Of a stretch of 64,000 nt of DNA, positions 24,330 through 32,958 are shown piece after piece. Within the stretch, counting starts at the first letter, position 1. Every line of letters starts with the position of its first letter. Position numbers and translations under genes: made by a program. Below the pieces are notes generated by a model. That model was not told the origin of the DNA. It saw only the letters and a program-made list of their open reading frames with translations, and made no database searches. The stretch comes from JAAYBF01 sp963715445 (GTDB lineage Bacteria; Actinomycetota; Thermoleophilia; Solirubrobacterales; Thermoleophilaceae), in assembly GCA_963715445.1 (NCBI GenBank), contig OY970240.1, positions 806,001-870,000 of the forward strand. The letters are read 5' to 3'.

Positions 24330-27300
24330 CAGTTGTCGTAGGCGATCGCCAGCCGTCCAAGCGTAACTGCGGTCAACCCGAGATTGCCTATAAAGATGAG
24401 CCGCCCCGACGTTTGCGCCGCTGGCTCTCGAGACTGGTGAAGAAAGTCGCTGGCAGCAGAGATCATTTGGTCGCCGAACGTAGCGGCGAAGTCTGGCTCG
24501 TCAGGAACCTCGTAAGGGAACGGGGCGTCAGCGCCAGCCGCAGTCGCCCCTCCCGCTATGCACTCCTGCGCTCTCTCCACCCCTTCACACGCCGTGTGAT
24601 CGCCCACGTCCTGGCACAATTCCTCAAGCGCAGAAAGACCCTCGGCGAAGTTCGTCTGGCTCGTCTGCAATCGGGCAGGCGGGGCAATGGACCCGCCGCA
24701 ATTTGAACTCCACGATGCCGTTGTTACCGGCTGCCCGTCATCCAGATAAGGACTGGTGACGACCTGGCCGCACACAAGTCCATTTGGACCGTTCGAAGCC
24801 CCCCAGTCAACGAGGGCGGCGTCCACGCCGCAATCTAGGGCCCCCCAATCGCATGACTGAACTCCAGATGTGGTTACCCGGACCTCGCCCCGGATCGCGG
24901 CATCGCCGCTCGTCTGAGCAAGTGCGACCCCTAGAGGCAACGCGGAAGTACCCAAACGGACAGGGTCGGCGATAAGAATGCCCCCTGATTGAGCGATGCC
25001 GGTGCCGGCGTCGCGCAGGATGGCGTGCTTGATGTCGGTCGTTGATCCATCCTCGAGCCTCAGAAGCGCCGCCGTTCCCGGATCACCGTTCACCCGCGGC
25101 CCGTCACCCCCAGTGTCCCCACCCACACTGTCATCCAGATGGCTCGTAAACACCACCGGATCGGCCCCCGTGCCCACCGCCTCAAGCGTGCCTCCCGTGT
25201 TGACACCCACAGGATGGTCAGCCTTGATGATCGTTCCCGCTTCCGCCACCAAGGTGCCGTTGACGAGCAGCCCGCTGCAGTAGGTGTCCCCTGAGCAACT
25301 CGTGCTGCGGTAGTAGAGCACCGCCCCGGTATCAGACGACACCCGCCAAGTCTTCGTAGCCGGGACTGCCGCCCCGCTCAGAGAGACGGCCCGCCCGGCA
25401 CCCTCACCCTTGAAGCTATTCGCATCCGACCCAGACAAATCGATCCCGGACGCATCGACCCGCCCCGTATCTTCGGACGAAGACTTGCCCCGCAGCCAGA
25501 TCGCCGGCTGACCAGACAGATCGAACGTATTGCGTTCGAGAACAGGCGCGCGAATCTTGTCCACCCAGATCTCAACGCCACTCTCAAACCGACTATCGAA
25601 AACCTTCAGCACCCCGGTCCCATCGTCGGGGTCAGGTCCAGAACAACAGCTCTCCCCAACAACCGCCCGGCCGGCGTCGCGCAGGATGGCGTGCTTGATG
25701 TCGGTCGTTGATCCATCCTCGAGCCTCAGAAGCGCCGCCGTTCCCGGATCACCGTTCACCCGCGGCCCGTCACCCCCAGTGTCCCCACCCACACTGTCAT
25801 CCAGATGGCTCGTAAACACCACCGGATCGGCCCCCGTGCCCACCGCCTCAAGCGTGCCTCCCGTGTTGACACCCACAGGATGGTCAGCCTTGATGATCGT
25901 TCCCGCTTCCGCCACCAAGGTGCCGTTGACGAGCAGCCCGCTGCAGTAGGTGTCCCCTGAGCAACTCGTGCTGCGGTAGTAGAGCACCGCCCCGGTATCA
26001 GACGACACCCGCCAAGTCTTCGTAGCCGGGACTGCCGCCCCGCTCAGAGAGACGGCCCGCCCGGCACCCTCACCCTTGAAGCTATTCGCATCCGACCCAG
26101 ACAAATCGATCCCGGACGCATCGACCCGCCCCGTATCTTCGGACGAAGACTTGCCCCGCAGCCAGATCGCCGGCTGACCAGACAGATCGAACGTATTGCG
26201 TTCGAGAACAGGCGCGCGAATCTTGTCCACCCAGATCTCAACGCCACTCTCAAACCGACTATCGAAAACCTTCAGCACCCCGGTCCCATCGTCGGGGTCA
26301 GGTCCAGAACAACAGCTCTCCCCAACAACCGCCCGGCCGGCGTCGCGCAGGATGGCGTGCTTGATGTCGGTCGTTGATCCATCCTCGAGCCTCAGAAGCG
26401 CCGCCGTTCCCGGATCACCGTTCACCCGCGGCCCGTCACCCCCAGTGTCCCCACCCACACTGTCATCCAGATGGCTCGTAAACACCACCGGATCGGCCCC
26501 CGTGCCCACCGCCTCAAGCGTGCCTGACACCTCGATGGCAGCGCCAGCGTTTGACTTGATGATCGTTCCCGCTTCCGCTTTGAGCCCTGCGCCCGTCGGA
26601 ACTTGCACCGGGCACGTGAGGACATAGACCTGTGCTTCGTCTGGACTCAAGGTCCGGGCACCAGCAATGGGACCGCAAAGTTCGAGATGAGGTGCAACAG
26701 ACGCCCAACTGCGGGTGACTGGCGTCGCGTCCGACTTTCCGCTTGAGTCGATTGCGCGAACGCGAAGTTCATGGCGACCAGCGGCCGGGCTCTGGATGCG
26801 ATAGGGCGACGCGCACGCAGCGAACGCGGCGCTATCGAGGCTGCACTCAAAGGTGATGTCGGCTTCGTTCGATTCCAGATTGAACTCGACGGGACCCTGA
26901 GGGACGCGGCCGCTCGGGCCACCCATGATGCCTGTTTCCGGCGGGTTATCCGCTACGTCGGGGGGAGCCGGATTGCTGGGTGTCGGGTTACCGCCGGGCG
27001 TGGTTCCACCACCAGGGTGGTTACCTCTCCCTCCCGGAGGGTTGGTGAAGCGAATCCGGCCAAGCCGGCGACAGTTGTTTTTCTCCTTGCTTTCCCTCAC
27101 CCGCGAAGGCCAATCTGCGCACGCGGTGACCAAATAGGTGCCAAGATCAGCCCTCGCTGGCGGATCGATCGAAAAACGTGCGTCCGTATTCCTTCGCGGC
27201 CTGATCGGGGCTGTCCCAAAAAGTGTGAGCTCCTTACGCCTAGCCCCTCCGACGCGTCGCCAAGTGATAGCGGTGTTGGAACGCTTGCTTCGCGCTCGGC

Positions 27301-27577
27301 CCGCGTTCGTGACGGTTACTCGCCCCCTGATCTTGCCTCTCACCAGGTCCGCAGTGCCGGATGTGACGCGGAGGTCGGGCCGTTTAAACGAAGCTTCGCC
27401 GCGAGGCTTAGACTGACGATCTTGGGCGATCGCCACTTGGATCACTGACCCCGCTAGAGCGAGGAACCCAACCAGGGCCACACCGGCAGAGCGCAGTGCG
27501 TCGCGGGATGGGTAACCGCGCACCTCACGCAGGTAGCGTGCCCCACCGCGCGGATTATCCGAGCCTGAGCCGGTCAA
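24320..27577 (-). CDS. Large exported CARDB/beta-helix adhesin-like protein with tandem repeats
   Basis: A 1085-residue protein. The TTG at 27577 is the first start; a GTG at 27523 would give a shorter N-terminus before the signal segment (GVALVGFLALAGSVIQVAIAQ). Residues ~66-175 form a CARDB-type adhesion domain (PDLRVTSGTADLVRGKIRG). A Gly/Pro linker follows, then a module with FECSLD ... FAACASPYRI. A right-handed-beta-helix-like region (VLERNTFDLSGQPAIWLRG) is built from 222-residue repeats: about 2.3 near-identical units cover residues ~351-857. The last ~150 residues are unique, with cysteines and a C-terminal hydrophobic stretch. Likely surface adhesin; ligand unknown. Confidence 0.8.
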   Translation of the reverse strand: MTGSGSDNPRGGARYLREVRGYPSRDALRSAGVALVGFLALAGSVIQVAIAQDRQSKPRGEASFKRPDLRVTSGTADLVRGKIRGRVTVTNAGRARSKRSNTAITWRRVGGARRKELTLFGTAPIRPRRNTDARFSIDPPARADLGTYLVTACADWPSRVRESKEKNNCRRLGRIRFTNPPGGRGNHPGGGTTPGGNPTPSNPAPPDVADNPPETGIMGGPSGRVPQGPVEFNLESNEADITFECSLDSAAFAACASPYRIQSPAAGRHELRVRAIDSSGKSDATPVTRSWASVAPHLELCGPIAGARTLSPDEAQVYVLTCPVQVPTGAGLKAEAGTIIKSNAGAAIEVSGTLEAVGTGADPVVFTSHLDDSVGGDTGGDGPRVNGDPGTAALLRLEDGSTTDIKHAILRDAGRAVVGESCCSGPDPDDGTGVLKVFDSRFESGVEIWVDKIRAPVLERNTFDLSGQPAIWLRGKSSSEDTGRVDASGIDLSGSDANSFKGEGAGRAVSLSGAAVPATKTWRVSSDTGAVLYYRSTSCSGDTYCSGLLVNGTLVAEAGTIIKADHPVGVNTGGTLEAVGTGADPVVFTSHLDDSVGGDTGGDGPRVNGDPGTAALLRLEDGSTTDIKHAILRDAGRAVVGESCCSGPDPDDGTGVLKVFDSRFESGVEIWVDKIRAPVLERNTFDLSGQPAIWLRGKSSSEDTGRVDASGIDLSGSDANSFKGEGAGRAVSLSGAAVPATKTWRVSSDTGAVLYYRSTSCSGDTYCSGLLVNGTLVAEAGTIIKADHPVGVNTGGTLEAVGTGADPVVFTSHLDDSVGGDTGGDGPRVNGDPGTAALLRLEDGSTTDIKHAILRDAGTGIAQSGGILIADPVRLGTSALPLGVALAQTSGDAAIRGEVRVTTSGVQSCDWGALDCGVDAALVDWGASNGPNGLVCGQVVTSPYLDDGQPVTTASWSSNCGGSIAPPARLQTSQTNFAEGLSALEELCQDVGDHTACEGVERAQECIAGGATAAGADAPFPYEVPDEPDFAATFGDQMISAASDFLHQSREPAAQTSGRLIFIGNLGLTAVTLGRLAIAYDNCAP
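25005..26525 (-). repeat. 666-bp tandem repeat, 2.28 copies, within adhesin-like gene
   Basis: Copies lie at 25005-25670 and 25671-26336, with a partial third at 26337-26525. Reading down the text I found no difference between the full copies. The unit is 222 codons, so gain or loss of a copy keeps the frame. Identity at the DNA level, third positions included, points to recent duplication or gene conversion. Confidence 0.95.
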
Positions 27578-27798
27578 ATTTGCCCACCCCGCCCCAGGCC
27601 GCCATCCCGAGATGCGTCCCCGCCCGCAGCGGCAGCCCTGCGTATGGCAATCCTAGGGGGCCCCGCTGATTCGCGCTACCCGCCTTGATGCCTAACTCCA
27701 GCGGCCCGGACCATATCTGCGCCCATTCAAGCGACCCCCATTACTTCTCGGGACATATCCGGACACGGTCTCGTCATCCGAACTTACGCCCTAACGCG

Positions 27799-27822
27799 AA
27801 AGGCCCGCAATTGCGGGCCTTT
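27799..27822 (-). terminator. Intrinsic terminator after tRNA-fMet (works in both directions)
   Basis: AAAGGCCCGC and GCGGGCCTTT form a 10-bp stem around an AATT loop. It begins about 6 bases after the 3' end of the tRNA on the minus strand. The A-run on one side and T-run on the other would suit termination on either strand. Confidence 0.75.
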
Positions 27823-27827
27823 GCGGA

Positions 27828-27901
<74 letters not shown>

Positions 27902-27976
27902 TCGCGACAGACAACTTACCAATCCCGAGTTGATCCGTCCACGCGGCGGACGAACCGTTGCGCGGAGGCCGCTAGC

Positions 27977-28963
27977 GTGATGGCGGTGGGAGCAGGGGAA
28001 CGCATCGCGGTAGCCGACCTCGGCACGAACTCCACGCGGCTCCTGGTGGGCGAGGTGGCCGCCGACGGCCGGATCATCGAGATCGAGCGCAGGACCACGG
28101 TCACGCGGCTCGGCGAGGGCGTCGACGAGAGCGGCCGGCTCGCACCCGCGGCGATGGAGCGCGTCTACGCGGCGCTCGCCAAGTTCCGGCGGATAGCCGA
28201 GGCGGCCGGCGCGACCCGACTGATCGCCGTCGCCACCAGCGCGGTGCGCGATGCTGAGAACGGCGAGGAGCTCGTGACGCACGTGCGCGAGAGCATCGGC
28301 TTCGATCTCCGAACGATCAGCGGTGAGGAGGAGGCGCGGCTGACATTCCTGGGCGCCACCGCCGGACGGCAGATCCCCGGTCGCGCACTAGGCTCCGCTC
28401 CCGCCGAAGACGACGCGGAGGGCGAGGTCCTCGTGATCGACATCGGCGGTGGCAGCACCGAGTTCGTCGTCGGCCGGCCGGGCGAGACGCCCACCTTCTA
28501 CGTCTCGACCCCTCTCGGGTCCGTGCGGCACACCGAGCGCCACCTGAAGAGCGACCCTCCCCGCCACGAGGAGCTCGAGGCGATGGCGAGCAGCGCGCGC
28601 TCCATCATCGAAGAGGCCGTGCCCGACCACGTGCGGGCACGGACGCAGGTGGGGATCGCGGTGGCGGGCACGCCGACGTCACTGGCGGCGATCGACCAGG
28701 AGCTCGAGCCCTACGACCCTTCCCACGTGCATGGGTACCGCCTGGGCCTGGCGACCTGTGAGCGCATCCTCGCGCAGCTCGCGCTGCTGAGCGTGGAAGA
28801 GCGCCGGCAGGTGAAGGGACTGCACCCCGAGCGCGCCCCGACGATCGTGGCGGGAGTGGCGATCCTCGTGGAATCCATGCGCCTCTGTGGCCTAGACGAG
28901 GTCGAAGTGAGCGAGTTCGATGTCCTGCACGGAGTACTCCTGAACGGCATTGCGAGCACCTGA
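27977..28963 (+). CDS. Ppx/GppA family phosphatase
   Basis: A 328-residue protein with the sugar-kinase/actin-type nucleotide fold. It has VADLGTNSTRLLVGE at the start, ATSAVRDAENG, a GEEEARLTFLGA block, the phosphate loop IDIGGGSTEFVVG near 150, and a C-terminal EVSEFDVLHGVL. It is the short form without the C-terminal HD-like domain of long exopolyphosphatases. Expected activity is hydrolysis of polyphosphate and/or pppGpp. The GTG at 27977 lies 8 bases after GGAGG; the next codon is ATG, so either may initiate. Confidence 0.9.
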   Translation: MMAVGAGERIAVADLGTNSTRLLVGEVAADGRIIEIERRTTVTRLGEGVDESGRLAPAAMERVYAALAKFRRIAEAAGATRLIAVATSAVRDAENGEELVTHVRESIGFDLRTISGEEEARLTFLGATAGRQIPGRALGSAPAEDDAEGEVLVIDIGGGSTEFVVGRPGETPTFYVSTPLGSVRHTERHLKSDPPRHEELEAMASSARSIIEEAVPDHVRARTQVGIAVAGTPTSLAAIDQELEPYDPSHVHGYRLGLATCERILAQLALLSVEERRQVKGLHPERAPTIVAGVAILVESMRLCGLDEVEVSEFDVLHGVLLNGIAST

Positions 28964-29028
28964 CAGGAAGGCGTAAACGGCCGACTTCTATTGGTCAAAA
29001 CGGCCCGTGCAACTCCAGAAAACCGGCG

Positions 29029-29034
29029 TATAGT
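29029..29034 (+). promoter_or_regulatory. Candidate -10 box for structured RNA
   Basis: TATAGT, a good sigma-A-type -10 hexamer, lies 6-7 bases before the point where the folded region begins. No convincing -35 element is visible at the usual spacing. Confidence 0.5.
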
Positions 29035-29040
29035 GAACAC

Positions 29041-29224
29041 GTCGAGGCAGGGACGAGGGAATGGCCTAGACCATCGCTCATCCCGGATGTCTCGATGAAG
29101 CGAGGTTCGGGCGTTGCCGTTTACGGCGCCTCCCGCCGCCCGGACCGACATAGCCCTTTCAAGACAACCCCTGCCCGTCCTGATTGGGTTTTCACAGAAA
29201 CCGCCCGCGCAAGCGGGCGGTTTC
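29041..29224 (+). ncRNA. Candidate structured small RNA
   Basis: About 184 nt with no plausible reading frame, between a -10-like TATAGT and a strong terminator. The visible folds nest. GGCAGGG (29046-29052) pairs with CCCTGCC (29169-29175) and closes the structure. Inside are ATGG/CCAT (29061-29064 with 29071-29074), CTCG/CGAG (29091-29094 with 29101-29104) and a 10-bp helix 29104-29113 with 29137-29146 (one G-U), which itself holds GCCG-TTTA-CGGC (29116-29127). I could not match it to 6S, SRP, tmRNA or RNase P RNA. Identity unknown. Confidence 0.5.
29197..29224. terminator. Strong hairpin terminator between convergent units
   Basis: GAAACCGCCCGC, loop GCAA, GCGGGCGGTTTC: a 12-bp perfect stem with a GNRA tetraloop and A/T-rich outer ends. 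It sits between the candidate small RNA (rightward) and the stop of the ThDP enzyme gene (leftward), so it probably serves both. Confidence 0.75.
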
Positions 29225-29235
29225 GGTTCCGGACG

Positions 29236-30891
29236 CTAGGCCAGGTTGGAGCGGCGGGGGTAGACCACCGACGGATCGGTCAGCACGTTGACGAGCGCCG
29301 GCTTGCCGCTGGCGAACGCCCGCTCGAGCGCGGGCTTCAGCTCCTCGGGCTTCGAGACCAGCTCGCCGTGGCCGCCAAGGGCCTCCACCACCTGGTCGTA
29401 GCGGCACTCGGGCTGCAGGTCCGCCGCCACCGAGTAGCCGTAGAGGAACTCCATCGGGTGCTTCTCGAGCGCCCAGATGCCGTTGTTGCCCATCACCCCC
29501 ACCACCGGGACGCCGTGGCGCACCAGCGTGTCGAACTCCATGCCGGAGAAGCCGAAGGCGCCGTCGCCCAGCAGCAGGCAGACCTGGCGCTCGGGGTGCG
29601 CGAGCTTCGCGGCGAGCGCGTAGCCCGGGCCGGCGCCGAGGCAGCCGAAGGGGCCCGGGTCCATCCAGCAGCCGGGCTCGTAGGTCTCGATCATGCGCCC
29701 CGCGTACGAAACGAAGTCGCCCCCGTCCCCGATCACGATCGTGTCCCGATCGATCACCTGCTGGAGCTCCCCGTAGAGGCGCATCGGATGGAGCGGCGCC
29801 CGCGGGTCGCTGAGCTCCTCCTGCTCGGCGGCGCGCTTCTCGTTCTCGTGCTCCTGCAGGTCCGATACCCACGCGCCGCGGTCGGGGCCTCCGGCTGCGC
29901 TCTCGCGCAGCGCGTCGAGCGTTGCCGGAACACCTCCCACCAGGTCCACTGCCACCTCGCGCGGATGCGGGCGCTCGGGCGGGCTGGAGTCGATCGCGAT
30001 GATGCGGGTGTCCTCCCCGAACGAGCCGCCGAAGCCGAGGCGGAAGTCCATCGGCACGCCGATCACGAGCGCCACGTCGGCCTCCTTGAGGCCCTTGCCG
30101 CGCGCGCGAGAGAAGGCGAGCTCGTGATCGGCCGGAATGCACCCGCGGCCGAGGCCGTTGACGAACACCGGGATCCGCAGCTCCTCGGCCAGCGCGCGCA
30201 GAGCGTGCTCGCCGTGCGCCCAGTAGAGGCCGCTGCCGGCCATGATCACCGGGCGCTCGGCGCTCCTCAGCATCTGCGCCGCGGCGTCCACTCCGTCCGC
30301 CGCCGGCACGCCGAGCGGATCGGGCTTGACGGCCGGGGAGTCCGCGTCCACGTCCGACTCCATGAACACCTGGTCCATCGGGAAGTCGAGGAAGGTCGGC
30401 CCGCCGGGAGGGCCGGCGGCCGCCGCGAAGGCCTCGTCCATCAGCCCCGGGATCTCGGCGGTGGTCGAGGCGGTCTTCGCGAGGCGGGTCAAGGGCGCCA
30501 CGAAGGGCACGTGGTCGATCTCCTGGAGCGAGCCCATGCCCCAGCGCATCGCCGGCGCGCGGCCGCCGAGCGCGAGGATCGGGGAGCGGTTCATCAGGGC
30601 AGAGCCCATCGGGCTCATCGCGTTGGTCACCCCGGGGCCGGCGGTGAGCGCGCAGACGCCGGTCTCGCGGGTCGCCTTGGCCCAGCCCTCGGCCGCGAAC
30701 GCGGCCGACTGCTCGTGGCGGGTGTCGACGATGTCGATCCCCTCCTCGCGACAGCCGTCGTAGATCGAGAAGATGTGCCCGCCGGAGAGGGTGAACAGCT
30801 TCGTCACACCGTGCGCCTTGAGGCGCTTCGCGACCAGCCTCCCCCCGTGAACGCTCGCTCCCTGCCCTGCCTGCTCTTCGGTCGTCGCCAT
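29236..30891 (-). CDS. ThDP-dependent enzyme, acetolactate synthase-like / 2-hydroxyacyl-CoA lyase-like
   Basis: A 551-residue thiamine-diphosphate enzyme. The PYR domain (~15-175) has the catalytic glutamate E60 in RHEQSAAFAAEGWA. A central domain follows at ~190-330. The PP domain (~370-530) carries the ThDP/Mg motif from GDGAF (442-446) to NN (469-470). The C-terminal half (GDGGDFVSYAGR, DPGPFGCLGAGPGYALAAKL, MEFDTLVRHG) is closer to the ILVBL/HACL2 group of 2-hydroxyacyl-CoA lyases than to anabolic IlvB. No ilvN or ilvC gene is adjacent. So alpha-oxidation-type C-C cleavage is at least as likely as branched-chain amino-acid synthesis. Confidence 0.85.
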   Translation of the reverse strand: MATTEEQAGQGASVHGGRLVAKRLKAHGVTKLFTLSGGHIFSIYDGCREEGIDIVDTRHEQSAAFAAEGWAKATRETGVCALTAGPGVTNAMSPMGSALMNRSPILALGGRAPAMRWGMGSLQEIDHVPFVAPLTRLAKTASTTAEIPGLMDEAFAAAAGPPGGPTFLDFPMDQVFMESDVDADSPAVKPDPLGVPAADGVDAAAQMLRSAERPVIMAGSGLYWAHGEHALRALAEELRIPVFVNGLGRGCIPADHELAFSRARGKGLKEADVALVIGVPMDFRLGFGGSFGEDTRIIAIDSSPPERPHPREVAVDLVGGVPATLDALRESAAGGPDRGAWVSDLQEHENEKRAAEQEELSDPRAPLHPMRLYGELQQVIDRDTIVIGDGGDFVSYAGRMIETYEPGCWMDPGPFGCLGAGPGYALAAKLAHPERQVCLLLGDGAFGFSGMEFDTLVRHGVPVVGVMGNNGIWALEKHPMEFLYGYSVAADLQPECRYDQVVEALGGHGELVSKPEELKPALERAFASGKPALVNVLTDPSVVYPRRSNLA

Positions 30892-30945
30892 GGGCGCAAG
30901 CCTAACCGCGCGGAGCAGCCTGCCTAGCCACCGGGCGCTCTCGCC

Positions 30946-31908
30946 TCAGGAGCGCAGCGCCACGTCGCCGAGCGCGGCGTCGATCGCCTCGAGCACGTCC
31001 TCGCCGAGCTCCACCCCGGAGGCGGCGACGTTCTCGTCAACCTGCTCCGGCCGCGAGGCGCCCACGATCGCGCTCGACACGTTGTCCTCCCGCAGCACCC
31101 AGGCGATCGCGAGCTGCGCCATCGTGATCCCCAGCCCGTCGGCGATCGGGCGCAGGCGCTGCACGGCCTCGAGCACCTCGTCGCGCATGAGGGACTCCAT
31201 GAAGTGAGCGTCATCGCCCGTGGCGCGCGAGCCCTCCGGCGGCTGGTCGCCCGGCAGGTACTTGCCGGTGAGCACGCCCTGGGCGATCGGTGACCACACG
31301 ATCTGGCCGATCCCGAGGTCGCGCGAGACGGGGATCACCGCCTCCTCGATCCTGCGGTAGAGCGCCGAGTACTGCGGCTGGTTCGAGACGATCGGGTAGA
31401 GCCCCAGCTCGCGCTGCACCGCGCGGGCCTCGTCGAGCAGCTCCGCCGGCCATTCGGAGACGCCGATGTAGAGGGCCTTGCCCTGGGAGACGATGTCGTC
31501 GAGAGCGCGCAGCGTCTCGTCGAGCGGGGTGTCCGGGTCGGGGCGGTGGCACTGGTAGAGATCGACGTAATCCACCCCGAGGCGCCTCAGCGAGCGCTCG
31601 CACTGCTCCATGATGTGCTTGCGCGAGAGGCCCCTGTCGTTCGGGCCCTCGCCCATCGGGAAGTAGACCTTGGTCGCGAGCACGTAGTCGTCGCGGTCGA
31701 TCCCCTTGAGCGCCCTGCCGACCACCTCCTCGGCCTGGCCGCGGCGGTACACGTTCGCGGTGTCGAAGAAGTTCACACCCAGCTCGAAGGCGCGGTGGAT
31801 GCAGTCGATCGCCGCCTGGTCCTGGACCGTTCCCCCGTAGGTGAGCCAGGAGCCGAGGCTGATCTCTGAGACGCGCAGGCCGCTTGCGCCGAGGTGTCGG
31901 TAGTTCAT
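30946..31908 (-). CDS. Aldo/keto reductase
   Basis: A 320-residue TIM-barrel oxidoreductase of the family that includes potassium-channel beta subunits and YghZ. The catalytic tetrad positions can be read: Asp in NFFDTANVY, Tyr in the same block, Lys in LATKVYF, His in LYQCHRPD. The NADPH-binding end (SPIAQGVLTGKY; later SSAIVGASRPEQV) is intact. The ATG at 31908 has GGTTGGA directly before it; a GTG three codons upstream would reach into the palindrome. The gene is divergent from the MDR-type reductase across only 36 bases. Confidence 0.92.
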   Translation of the reverse strand: MNYRHLGASGLRVSEISLGSWLTYGGTVQDQAAIDCIHRAFELGVNFFDTANVYRRGQAEEVVGRALKGIDRDDYVLATKVYFPMGEGPNDRGLSRKHIMEQCERSLRRLGVDYVDLYQCHRPDPDTPLDETLRALDDIVSQGKALYIGVSEWPAELLDEARAVQRELGLYPIVSNQPQYSALYRRIEEAVIPVSRDLGIGQIVWSPIAQGVLTGKYLPGDQPPEGSRATGDDAHFMESLMRDEVLEAVQRLRPIADGLGITMAQLAIAWVLREDNVSSAIVGASRPEQVDENVAASGVELGEDVLEAIDAALGDVALRS

Positions 31909-31915
31909 TCCAACC

Positions 31916-31936
31916 ACACTAACGAGCAGTTAGTGT
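31916..31936. promoter_or_regulatory. 21-bp palindrome in a 36-bp divergent promoter (operator and/or paired -10 boxes)
   Basis: ACACTAAC and GTTAGTGT, perfect 8-bp arms with a 5-base spacer, fill most of the gap between the two reductase genes. The layout resembles TetR-family operators. Each arm also reads TAGTGT toward its own gene, ending 7-8 bases before the ATG, so each could act as the -10 box of a leaderless transcript. No regulator gene is adjacent. Confidence 0.6.
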
Positions 31937-31944
31937 CCGTTCGA

Positions 31945-32958
31945 ATGGGAGACACCACACACGAGATCCGCCTGGCCGCTCGCCCCCACGGGGAGCCGCA
32001 GGAATCGAACTTCGAGATCGCGGAGGTCCCGCTGCCGGAGCCGGGGCCGGGCGAGGTGCTCGTGCGCAACAGCTATCTCTCGGTGGACCCGTACATGCGC
32101 GGGCGGATGCGCGACGTCAAGTCCTACATCCCGCCCTTCGAGGTCGGCGCGGTGCTCCAGGGAGGCGCGGTCGGCCAGGTGGTGACCTCGAACGACCCGT
32201 CCGTGGAAGAGGGCGCCTGGGTGCAGCACCTGGCCGGCTGGCGCGAGCACGCGGTGACCGAGGCCGTGGCGGTGCAGGCGGTCGACCCGAGCCTGGCCCC
32301 CATCTCCACCGCGCTCGGCGTGCTCGGCATGCCGGGCCTCACCGCCTACGCGGGGATGGACATCGGCAAGCCCAAGGAGGGCGAGACGGTGTTCGTATCG
32401 GCCGCGGCGGGCGCCGTGGGCAGCATCGCGGGCCAGATCGCGCGGCTGCGCGGCTGCCGCGTCGTGGGTAGCGCCGGCTCCGCCGAGAAGGTCGCGTGGC
32501 TGACCGAGGAGCTCGGCTTCGACGCCGCCTTCAACTACCGCGAGGCCGACCTCTCGGAGGCGCTGCGGGAGCACTGCCCGAAGGGGATCGACATCTACTT
32601 CGACAACGTCGGCGGCGACCACCTCGAGGCGGCGATCGGACGGATGAACACCTTCGGGCGCATCCCGCTGTGCGGGGCGATCTCCCAGTACAACGAGGAG
32701 GAGCCCCAGCCAGGACCGGGCAACTTCGGCGCCGTTCTGGTCAAGCGCCTGATGATCCGCGGCTTCATCGTGCTCGACCACTACGACCTGATCGGCGACT
32801 TCCTGAGGGAGGTCGGCGGCTGGGTGAGCTCAGGCGAGCTGCGCTATCAGGAGACCGTGGTCGACGGGATCGAGAACATGCCGGCGGCCTTCATCGGGCT
32901 GCTGGCCGGGGACAACATCGGCAAGATGCTCGTCCGCGTGGGCCCCGACGGGCCGTAG
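31945..32958 (+). CDS. NADP-dependent MDR-superfamily reductase (CurA/PTGR type)
   Basis: A 337-residue zinc-independent medium-chain reductase. Visible hallmarks are SVDPYMRGRM near the N-terminus, the Rossmann signature VFVSAAAGAVGSIAGQIA, the phosphate-binding GSAGSAEK region, and YFDNVGGDHLEAAIGRM. Relatives reduce the double bond of alpha,beta-unsaturated ketones. I chose the ATG at 31945; an earlier in-frame ATG at 31894 would overlap the divergent aldo/keto reductase gene. The last 112 bases overlap the convergent phosphatase gene. Confidence 0.9.
   Translation: MGDTTHEIRLAARPHGEPQESNFEIAEVPLPEPGPGEVLVRNSYLSVDPYMRGRMRDVKSYIPPFEVGAVLQGGAVGQVVTSNDPSVEEGAWVQHLAGWREHAVTEAVAVQAVDPSLAPISTALGVLGMPGLTAYAGMDIGKPKEGETVFVSAAAGAVGSIAGQIARLRGCRVVGSAGSAEKVAWLTEELGFDAAFNYREADLSEALREHCPKGIDIYFDNVGGDHLEAAIGRMNTFGRIPLCGAISQYNEEEPQPGPGNFGAVLVKRLMIRGFIVLDHYDLIGDFLREVGGWVSSGELRYQETVVDGIENMPAAFIGLLAGDNIGKMLVRVGPDGP

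Noticed and set aside
24320..26525. Repeat array considered as CRISPR or satellite
   Set aside because: The unit is 666 bp, in frame, and codes for protein; there are no short direct repeats with unique spacers.
29041..29224. 6S, SRP or tmRNA identity for the structured RNA
   Set aside because: It lacks the rod-like fold with a central bubble, the SRP GGAA/GCAG domain, and any tag-peptide frame.
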